Positions 14,575-20,384 of a DNA stretch of 20,384 nucleotides are shown here, piece by piece. Source of the DNA: CAZYTX01 sp964650485 (GTDB lineage: Bacteria; RBG-13-61-14; DATKZS01); the NCBI GenBank assembly GCA_964650485.1, contig CAZYTX010000063.1, forward strand, positions 1-20,384, in the 5' to 3' direction. The stretch's first letter is position 1. Each line of letters opens with the position of its first letter. The translations under genes and the position numbers were made by a program. The notes below the pieces were generated by a model, which searched no databases, was not told the origin of the DNA, and was given only the letters and a program-made list of their open reading frames with translations.

Positions 14575-15759
14575 GTGGAGCAGGATAAAAATCATAAGTT
14601 CGTCCGGTTCGAGGATTCGGTGACCTACCGCGGCCTGGAAAGTCCTTTCCTCTTCAACAAGGCGAAAGACGAGCTCTACGAGCTTGACAGTGACGGGCTC
14701 GAGTTCGTGGACCAGGTTGACGGCACGCGCCGGGCCGGCGAGATAAAAAACCGGGAATTGATCGAGTATGCCGAATCTGAGGGGCTGTTGAGCTTTCTTT
14801 CGGGGCCGGATAAAAGGCCGCTCATTAAAGGGCAGTCCCCGGTCCCGTCTCTTCGCTACCTGGAGCTCATTGTCACCGACAGGTGCAACCTTTCGTGCAG
14901 GCACTGCTACCTCGGCGACAGCGGCGCCGTGGATATGCACCCGGAGCTTCTGGACGCAGTGCTCACAGGGTTCGATGACGTGCAGGGTCTGCGCCTGCTC
15001 ATCTCCGGGGGCGAGCCGCTTTTGTATCCGCACCTGCACGGGCTTGGAGAGATGCTCGAAGTCAGGGGCTTCCGGTCGGTGCTTCTCACTAACGGGGTCT
15101 TGCTCAGGCGCGATCTGCTCGATGCCCTGCCGGTTCAAGAGGTGCAGGTATCCATTGACGGGTTGGAGAGCGGTCATGACTTTCTGCGCGGAAAGGGGAC
15201 CTTTAAGAAGGCGAAGGACGCGGCCCGCCTGGTGAGAGACAGCCGTCGCGACCTGTCAGTGGCCACCATGGTCCACTCCCTGAACCTGGAAGAGATGGAC
15301 GGGCTCGAGGAGCTGGTGCATGAGCTGGGGGCCATTGAATGGAGCCTGGAGGCCCCGGTGGAGCTTGGCAGGTGGACCGAGGAGAGCTCTTTCACGGCTC
15401 CCCTTGAAAGAGCCGCGGAGCAGATGAAAAGGGGGTTTGGCGGCTCGTACCACGGCTCATCGGGAGGTTTCGCCTGCGGCCTGCACCTGGCCGCGGTGCT
15501 TCCAGCCGGCGAGGTCGTGCCGTGCGGGTTCTACGCGCACTCGCCCCTGGGCTATATGCAAGAGGAGGGGCTTGCAAGGTCGTGGTCGAAAAAGCAGGTC
15601 AAGTCCATGGCCGAGGTCCCATGGTGCGCGCGGTGCGATTACGCCGAGGAGTGCGCAGGGGGGTGCAGGTACAGGGCACTGCAAGGCGGCCCCGACCCCT
15701 TGATGTGCGCTGTATACGGCTGGCCCCGGGGCGTACCCGGCGAGGTGTCGAGGAAATGA
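14575..15759 (+). CDS. Radical SAM/SPASM protein with PqqD/RRE-like N-terminal domain
   Basis: Cytoplasmic Fe-S enzyme of 394 residues. Residues about 1-75 resemble a PqqD-type RiPP recognition element, with a LDSDGLEFVDQVDGTRRAGEI stretch and a following helix ending GLLSF. The radical SAM core has C104-x3-C108-x2-C111 (CNLSCRHC), the SAM-binding ISGGEPLL and VQVSIDG. The C-terminal SPASM domain has C301, C317, C351-x2-C354-x5-C360-x3-C364 and C378, enough for two auxiliary [4Fe-4S] clusters. This build is typical of peptide- or protein-modifying enzymes, but also of haem and cofactor maturases. The start is a GTG six bases after AAGGGG. No convincing precursor peptide is adjacent; the Cys-rich protein before it and the small membrane protein after it are the only candidates for partners. 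Confidence 0.85.
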   Translation: MEQDKNHKFVRFEDSVTYRGLESPFLFNKAKDELYELDSDGLEFVDQVDGTRRAGEIKNRELIEYAESEGLLSFLSGPDKRPLIKGQSPVPSLRYLELIVTDRCNLSCRHCYLGDSGAVDMHPELLDAVLTGFDDVQGLRLLISGGEPLLYPHLHGLGEMLEVRGFRSVLLTNGVLLRRDLLDALPVQEVQVSIDGLESGHDFLRGKGTFKKAKDAARLVRDSRRDLSVATMVHSLNLEEMDGLEELVHELGAIEWSLEAPVELGRWTEESSFTAPLERAAEQMKRGFGGSYHGSSGGFACGLHLAAVLPAGEVVPCGFYAHSPLGYMQEEGLARSWSKKQVKSMAEVPWCARCDYAEECAGGCRYRALQGGPDPLMCAVYGWPRGVPGEVSRK

Positions 15760-15795
15760 AAAGAGATGCTATGCTCTTCTAGCAGGAGGCGATAA

Positions 15796-16128
15796 ATGGA
15801 AAAGGATGTGCTCTCCGGGTTCAAGCGAAAGAGCGAGGGTTTTTTAAAGCGCCAGGACTGGAACGTCTCCGGCGTTTTGGTGCTTATTTTATACGTCATC
15901 ATGCTGGTGTACGTAAACGTTTACCTGGTGGAGGAAAACTACATAGAGTCCGTGATTCACGTCTTGCCGGTCATATCTTTAGCTTTATTCATATTGGGCT
16001 ACATAGACAGGAAGAAGAACACGGAGCAGGAGCGGGAAAGAAAGAGCAAGCGCTACCAGGCACGGATGGCGCTCTCGCGTCTCAGGAGGCGGTCCGGGAC
16101 CAGTCATGAAAAGCCGGGAGGGGAATGA
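15796..16128 (+). CDS. Hypothetical small membrane protein
   Basis: A 110-residue protein with a short basic N-terminus, two hydrophobic helices (about 25-45 and 55-68) joined by a short acidic turn (VEENYIES), and a long, strongly basic C-terminal tail from 71 on. Both ends are predicted to be cytoplasmic. I do not recognise a family. AGGAGG lies seven bases before the ATG. It follows the radical SAM gene by 36 bases on the same strand, so both are probably in one transcript. Its stop codon directly abuts the stop codon of the convergent gene (TGA facing TCA). Confidence 0.75.
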   Translation: MEKDVLSGFKRKSEGFLKRQDWNVSGVLVLILYVIMLVYVNVYLVEENYIESVIHVLPVISLALFILGYIDRKKNTEQERERKSKRYQARMALSRLRRRSGTSHEKPGGE

Positions 16129-17670
16129 TCATCCCCCCGCCACGGGCCTGCCTTTCAAAAGGGTCTTGGCCTGGAGCTTGAAAGCGCGAATGCTGCGGAG
16201 AGCGAAGAACTTCAAGAAGCTGGGCCGGTACCTGAAGTAGCGGTACCAGCGTCTGAGCACGGGACGGGTGGCAAACATCAGGCCCGTGAAATACGAGCGC
16301 ATGTACTCTTTCCTTATGATGGACTCGAGTTCCTCCGCGGTCCACTCCTCCGAGTCTATCACCGACGAGAAGTACTGGTTGCCGGCCTCGAAGAAGCTCT
16401 GCTCGGTGATGAAGCCCCGGCGCACGCACTCCTCATAAAGCTCGGAGCCGGGCAGGGGGTTGTAAATAAATATCCCCCACCCCGCAAGCTTGAGCTCGCG
16501 CGCGAACCTGACCGTGTCCATGATCTGCTCCCTTGTCTCGCCCGGGAAGCCAATGATAAAGTAACCGGCCCGGGAGAGGTCGAGCTTCTTGGCCGCCTCG
16601 TTCACCTCCCTTGCCTTCTCCAGCTTGAGAGGCTTCTTGATAAGGTTTGAGAGCACCTCCTGGTTGCCGCTCTCGATGGCCATGGTTATCTCGAAGCAGC
16701 CGGACCGGACCATGAGCTCCAGTAAATCTTGGTCAAGGGTCCACACTGCTATGCCGTTTGGCGTGTTCCAGAAGAGGCGGTATGGCCGCTCTATCATGGC
16801 GTTGAATATCTGTTCGGCACGCTTTCTCTTTACGGTGAGGTTATCGTCCTGGAACTTTATCTCCTCGATCTTGAACCTGTCCACCAGCCAGTCGAGCTCG
16901 GCCATCACGTTCTCGGCCGAGCGCATGCGGTAGCGCTTTCCCCACAGGTGTGTGCTGGAGCAGAAGGTGCACCGGCAGGGGCAGCCGCGCGAGGTCACCA
17001 CCGGCAAAGTGCGGGGGCTCATGAAGGAGTAGGCCATGGGCAGTGCCAGCTCGAAGTACTTCTCCGTGGGCAAAAGGTCGTGCGCGGGGAAGGGCAGGGT
17101 GTCCAGGTCCTGGATGAAGCTCACCTTGGGGTTCTCACGGACTACGCCGTTGTCCCGCCACACAAGCCCGTCAATATCGTCGTAGGCCTTGCCGTTGCCC
17201 AGCTTTGACAGGAGCTCCGGGAAGCTCTCCTCGGCTTCCCCCTTGATGATGAAATCAATCGGGGCGTCTTTCATGCAAAGCTCGCTCAGGAAGGTGGGGT
17301 GGGCCCCTCCGGCGACCACCGCCATGTCCGGGTCAATGGCCTTCAAGCGGCGCGCGATCTCGGCCGCGGCCGGCCACTGGTTGGAGAATATACACGAGAG
17401 CCCCACTGCATGCGGCTGCCACCCGGTTATGCGCTCGATTATCTCGTGGTAGTCCAGCCCGAACCGGCAGATGTGCTCGGAGACAACGGTCTCCTTGTAA
17501 GGGGCCTCGCACACGGTGTCCAGGAGCTTGACCTCGTAGCCGGCATCGCGCAGCACGGCGCCCAGGTATGCGATACCCATGGGCGTGGTCACCATGGGCT
17601 CCCAGCTCGCCAGCGAGGTGCTGGGAGGGAAGACGAGCATCACCCGGTTGATATTCGTGTTCAATGTCAT
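16129..17670 (-). CDS. B12-binding-domain radical SAM protein
   Basis: Cytoplasmic radical SAM enzyme of class B type, 513 residues. Residues 1-150 form a cobalamin-binding-like fold (NRVMLVFPPS, PMGIAYLGAVLRDAGYEV, VVAGGAHPTFL), although the classical D-x-H-x-x-G cobalamin motif is not evident. The radical SAM core has C230-x3-C234-x2-C237 (SRGCPCRCTFCSS), IKFQDDN, and IIGFPGET. A C-terminal extension of about 120 residues is helical and basic. Relatives act as methyltransferases, ring-forming cyclases or in lipid and hopanoid modification; the substrate is unknown. The ATG at 17670 is chosen because it overlaps the exonuclease stop (ATGA), implying coupled translation. It is the last gene of the sigma-factor operon. 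Confidence 0.87.
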   Translation of the reverse strand: MTLNTNINRVMLVFPPSTSLASWEPMVTTPMGIAYLGAVLRDAGYEVKLLDTVCEAPYKETVVSEHICRFGLDYHEIIERITGWQPHAVGLSCIFSNQWPAAAEIARRLKAIDPDMAVVAGGAHPTFLSELCMKDAPIDFIIKGEAEESFPELLSKLGNGKAYDDIDGLVWRDNGVVRENPKVSFIQDLDTLPFPAHDLLPTEKYFELALPMAYSFMSPRTLPVVTSRGCPCRCTFCSSTHLWGKRYRMRSAENVMAELDWLVDRFKIEEIKFQDDNLTVKRKRAEQIFNAMIERPYRLFWNTPNGIAVWTLDQDLLELMVRSGCFEITMAIESGNQEVLSNLIKKPLKLEKAREVNEAAKKLDLSRAGYFIIGFPGETREQIMDTVRFARELKLAGWGIFIYNPLPGSELYEECVRRGFITEQSFFEAGNQYFSSVIDSEEWTAEELESIIRKEYMRSYFTGLMFATRPVLRRWYRYFRYRPSFLKFFALRSIRAFKLQAKTLLKGRPVAGG

Positions 17671-18422
17671 TTTATAACCCGGTCCGGCGATCGCTTTTCT
17701 CTTTTTATCTTGCGGTCCTGGAACTTTAAAAGCTCGCCCACGTTCAGTACCCGCCCCTCCCTCTCGAGCTCCTGGCATATCCTGACAAGGGCCACCGCGG
17801 TTATCCTGGCGTCTCCCAGCGCGCGGTGCCTTGCCCTGGACCCGTTAGACGGGGTCCTTATGCAAAGATGCGAGGCCACCGCGTCCAGGTTGTGAGAGGG
17901 CATGCTCCTAAAGGCCCTCCTGGCGAGCTTTACCGTGCACAGGGAGGGCACGTCCAGGTCCCTTCCCCACAGGCTCGTCCAGGCGCTTCTCAGGAAGGAG
18001 TGGTCAAATGAGAGGTTATGGGCCACCAAAACGCGCCCTTGCAGTATCCTCTCCAGTATGGGAAGGATCTCATGCAGCCTGGGCGCGGCCATGACCATGC
18101 TGGTGTTGATCCCGGTGAGGGCGCTTATGAAAGGGGGCACCGGCACCCCGGGGTATACCAGGGACGAGAGCTCGCGCCCCAGGGTGAAGCCGTCCACCTC
18201 CACCGCGCCGATCTCTATAATCCTGGATTTCCCGGCCTTCATTCCCGTGGTCTCGAGATCAACAACCAGGTAGCGTCCCCGGGACAGGGGCCGCTGCATG
18301 AGCTCATCCCTCTCGGGGAAAGCGCCGACCTCACGCAGGCGTCTGGCTACTGCGCCCCGGGCGTTTGAGATGCCGAGCCGAGAAAGGCAGTAGCTCTCGT
18401 CTTCTTCCAGGTTGCTTTTCAT
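17667..18422 (-). CDS. DEDDh 3'-5' exonuclease (DnaQ-like)
   Basis: Cytoplasmic nuclease of 251 residues in the DnaQ/PolC-epsilon fold. The exonuclease residues are all present: Asp55 and Glu57 (VVDLETTG), Asp140 (AHNLSFDHSFL), His199 and Asp204 (RHRALGDA). The N-terminal 45 residues are an extra segment not part of the nuclease. It is a stand-alone proofreading-type or RNase T-like exonuclease rather than a fused polymerase subunit; whether its substrate is DNA or RNA is unclear. It begins 16 bases after the sigma factor gene and overlaps the radical SAM gene by four bases. Confidence 0.9.
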   Translation of the reverse strand: MKSNLEEDESYCLSRLGISNARGAVARRLREVGAFPERDELMQRPLSRGRYLVVDLETTGMKAGKSRIIEIGAVEVDGFTLGRELSSLVYPGVPVPPFISALTGINTSMVMAAPRLHEILPILERILQGRVLVAHNLSFDHSFLRSAWTSLWGRDLDVPSLCTVKLARRAFRSMPSHNLDAVASHLCIRTPSNGSRARHRALGDARITAVALVRICQELEREGRVLNVGELLKFQDRKIKREKRSPDRVIK

Positions 18423-18438
18423 GTCGATTCCTCACACC

Positions 18439-19020
18439 TCAGTTCTCCATTGTCTCTTTATAAAGGTCTGTCAACTTCTGCCTCAAAAATGTTCGCGCCC
18501 TGTGGAGCCGGGACTTGACCGCGGGCACGGAAAGGTCCATGATCTCCGCGGTCTCGCTGTTGGAAAACCCCTCGATGTCCCTCAATATGAACACGGTCTT
18601 GAAGTCGTAGGGCAGGGGCCCCAAGGCCTTTTCTATCCTTTCGAGCGACTGCTCGGTGACCAGGTGATCGTAGGCCCTGTCCTGCTCTCCCTCGTGTATG
18701 TCCCTTTCAAGCGGAATGCTCTCCAGGGGCACCTCCTCGCGGCGGGACCTGGACCGCATCCTCATAAGCGCGGCGTTGACCGCTATCCTGTAGAGCCAGG
18801 TGGAGAATGCGGCCTTGCCCTCGAACTGGTCCAGCTTTTCATAGACCGCTATAAAGACATCCTGTAATATGTCCTCCGCATCCTCGGAGCGGCCGGTGAT
18901 GCGGAGCAGCAACCTCTGCACCTTGGTCTGATGGCGCTTTATAAGCCTCTCGAAAGCCTCTTCATCGCCCGAGCGGACCCTTTGTACCAGCTCATTGTCG
19001 TTTTCCCCCGGGAAGGTCAT
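18439..19020 (-). CDS. ECF-type sigma-70 family RNA polymerase sigma factor
   Basis: Group 4 (ECF) sigma factor of 193 residues. Region 2 runs from about 22 to 92 (EAFERLIKRHQ, the DAEDILQDVFIAVYE core-binding helix, FSTWLYRIAVNAAL for -10 recognition). Region 4 runs from about 125 to 182 (LPYDFKTVFILRDIEGFSNSETAEIMDLSVPAVKSRLHRAR), the helix-turn-helix for the -35 element. An open frame extends upstream, but the ATG at 19020 is taken because it falls one base after the preceding gene's stop and begins the normal N-terminus. No anti-sigma factor gene is adjacent: the next genes are an exonuclease and a radical SAM enzyme, and the one before is a lipoprotein. Confidence 0.92.
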   Translation of the reverse strand: MTFPGENDNELVQRVRSGDEEAFERLIKRHQTKVQRLLLRITGRSEDAEDILQDVFIAVYEKLDQFEGKAAFSTWLYRIAVNAALMRMRSRSRREEVPLESIPLERDIHEGEQDRAYDHLVTEQSLERIEKALGPLPYDFKTVFILRDIEGFSNSETAEIMDLSVPAVKSRLHRARTFLRQKLTDLYKETMEN

Positions 19021-19021
19021 A

Positions 19022-19948
19022 TCATCTTTCACGCACGCGCCTGTGGGCCCGGCCGGGCCACACCCGCTCTTCAGCCATCCATCCCCTGATCCCCGTCCTG
19101 GGGTCTTCCACAAAGTAGTAGGTGGTTTCAGGTGACATCATTTTTGACCGTATGAATACAACGCGGTCGCCCACCGCCACCCTGTTGACCATGTTCCTCA
19201 GGCCCCGGGGCGTGACCTCCTCGTACATGCCCGGGTTGCCGTACTTCTCCACGAACTGGTCGGACGAGGTCACTATAAAGGTCTGCCGGCCGGTAACCGT
19301 CATCCTCTTGGTGGTCTCTATGTCTTTATCGAGCTTTTGAACCATGCGCCTTACCCGGGCGCAATTCTTTTCGGGCAGGGCCTCACGCGCGTCCCAGTAG
19401 AGCGCCACCATGCTCCAGTCCGGTTTGTATAAGCTCTCCAGCTCGTGCTTCAGCTCGTCCAGCCTCTCCCTCGCATTATCCAGGCACTGCTCCATGAGGT
19501 CTATCGCATACTCCGCCTGCTTGCGGGCTTCTATGGCCTCTTCAATCGCAACTTCAATATCCCCCTGCTTCTCGGCCTCCTCCGAATTCTTCATGTGCTG
19601 CCGGTAATGGTAGGTAAGAGACGTTTCCGGGCTGTACTCCTGGAGCTTCAAGTAGGCCAGCCGGGCATAGATGTGGTAACCCTCCAGCTCGGCCTGGCGA
19701 AGCTTTTTAGAGGCCTCTTTGTAATCCCCGGCCTCAATAAGTCCGCGGGCCTCCTCCATGAGGGAGAGGTAATCCGAGGCCTGCTCCTTGGGATGTGAGT
19801 ATTTTCCGCTGATCTCCTGGTAGAGGCTTTCAACCTTGGCTTTCTGATCGAGAAGCTCCTGCGGAGGACCCTCAGGCTTTTTAGGGGCACAGCATGTAAA
19901 GGCAACCAAGAGCAAAAGAGCGATTGCATGGGTAAAGACCTGCTTCAT
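19022..19948 (-). CDS. Predicted lipoprotein with helical repeat and SH3-like C-terminus
   Basis: A 308-residue exported protein. A hydrophobic signal (about 6-18) ends at C19-C20, a weak lipobox (AFTC), so lipid attachment is probable but unsure. Residues 35-200 are helical with TPR-like character (EARGLIEAGDYKEASKKLRQAELEG) and many Glu/Lys. The last 80 residues (from about TVTGRQTFIV) look like a bacterial SH3 domain, as in envelope sensors and amidases. The ATG at 19948 is preferred over a TTG at 19957 because AGGAG (19958-19962) is nine bases upstream of it. Being co-transcribed with an ECF sigma factor, it may act in envelope sensing; that is inference. Confidence 0.78.
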   Translation of the reverse strand: MKQVFTHAIALLLLVAFTCCAPKKPEGPPQELLDQKAKVESLYQEISGKYSHPKEQASDYLSLMEEARGLIEAGDYKEASKKLRQAELEGYHIYARLAYLKLQEYSPETSLTYHYRQHMKNSEEAEKQGDIEVAIEEAIEARKQAEYAIDLMEQCLDNARERLDELKHELESLYKPDWSMVALYWDAREALPEKNCARVRRMVQKLDKDIETTKRMTVTGRQTFIVTSSDQFVEKYGNPGMYEEVTPRGLRNMVNRVAVGDRVVFIRSKMMSPETTYYFVEDPRTGIRGWMAEERVWPGRAHRRVRER

Positions 19949-19972
19949 GGCACTCAACTCCTACAGGTTATT

Positions 19973-20001
19973 ATTATATCTCCAGGCTTTCAAGCGGTCA
20001 A
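19973..20001 (-). promoter_or_regulatory. Sigma-70 promoter for the lipoprotein-sigma factor operon
   Basis: Read on the minus strand: TTGACC (20001-19996), 17 bases, TATAAT (19978-19973). Eleven of twelve consensus positions with ideal spacing make this the best promoter in the window. Transcription would start near 19966, only about 18 bases before the ATG. It looks like a housekeeping promoter rather than an ECF-type autoregulated one. Confidence 0.8.
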
Positions 20002-20233
20002 TCGAGCTTTTAAAAAAATTATCCAGTGCCTGTTGCCAAACTCCGTTTTTTTGCAGCGGCCTCCCTGTGCCGGGCACGCAGACAGGCACGCAGACAGGCT
20101 TGACGCCGCTTTAAGAAGGCCGTGGCTTGACACGGCCGGGTATAATTCGAGCAGGGCGTTGCGGATCACCCGCAGCCTGGGTTTGGGAGAGTCAAGCATC
20201 TCCCTGTGAATACATTCGGTCCACCCGTGTATG
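20002..20233. other. Intergenic region between the operon promoter and the intron fragment
   Basis: No gene is recognised. It contains two perfect tandem copies of the 12-mer GGCACGCAGACA (20073-20096) plus a partial third, and a seven-pair hairpin GGCCGTG / CACGGCC (20118-20137). Part of its right side may belong to the group II intron, but no earlier intron domain could be identified. Confidence 0.5.
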
Positions 20234-20329
<96 letters not shown>

Positions 20330-20384
20330 TGGTCGGTTTTTTCCCGAAGGGAAACAATTTGAATAGCCGCAGGTGCAGCCTGTG

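Noticed and set aside
17671..17778. Upstream extension of the B12-type radical SAM frame by 36 codons.
   Set aside because: It overlaps the end of the exonuclease gene in another frame, is low-complexity in character, and the ATGA overlap at 17670 gives a natural coupled start.
20129..20146. TTGACA and TATAAT close together on the plus strand (TTGACACGGCCGGGTATAAT).
   Set aside because: The boxes are only eight bases apart, far too close for a sigma-70 promoter; the TTGACA is part of the loop and arm of a hairpin.

Overview
The window is GC-rich chromosomal DNA from an anaerobic-looking Gram-negative bacterium. The gene set fits a Desulfobacterota (deltaproteobacterial) lineage: a membrane-bound Hdr-like ETF:quinone oxidoreductase, a glutaryl-CoA dehydrogenase-type acyl-CoA dehydrogenase, sulfoacetaldehyde acetyltransferase, two radical SAM enzymes, and a maf-yggS-proC-yggT-divIVA-DUF167 run. 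The taxonomic call is inference; there is no rRNA or universal marker here.

Layout. (1) 1-3160, mostly minus strand: two near-identical hairpin repeats at the left edge, an AI-2E-family permease, a third repeat copy, then xsc. (2) 3378-4238, plus strand: an unrecognised winged-helix-like protein, a VapB-type antitoxin and a VapC cut off after its first dozen residues. (3) 4264-6318, minus: a large integral-membrane Fe-S oxidoreductase. It is followed by a 414-base AT-richer gap holding two outward-facing sigma-70-type promoters. (4) 6745-10132, plus: maf, yggS, proC, yggT, divIVA-like and DUF167, a conserved housekeeping and cell-division-linked cluster. (5) 10194-14372, plus: iron-dependent alcohol dehydrogenase, glutaryl-CoA dehydrogenase, a beta-propeller lipoprotein, YjbQ and a small Cys-rich protein. 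(6) 14373-16128, plus: further hairpin repeats, a radical SAM/SPASM enzyme whose N-terminus resembles a PqqD/RRE domain, and a small two-helix membrane protein. (7) 19948-16129, minus: a compact operon of lipoprotein, ECF sigma factor, DEDDh exonuclease and B12-binding-type radical SAM, led by a near-consensus promoter. (8) 20234-20329: the 3' end (domains V and VI) of a group II intron with no upstream ribozyme body or reverse transcriptase, so a 5'-truncated copy.

How the genes may work together. The glutaryl-CoA dehydrogenase would pass electrons to ETF, and the Hdr-like membrane protein is the kind of enzyme that moves them from ETF to menaquinone. Xsc would turn sulfoacetaldehyde into acetyl phosphate and sulfite, useful to an organism that respires sulfite. 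The iron alcohol dehydrogenase could feed either route; its substrate cannot be read from sequence. The most unusual non-coding signals are the dispersed hairpin family, whose stems vary in a compensatory way between copies, and the truncated intron.
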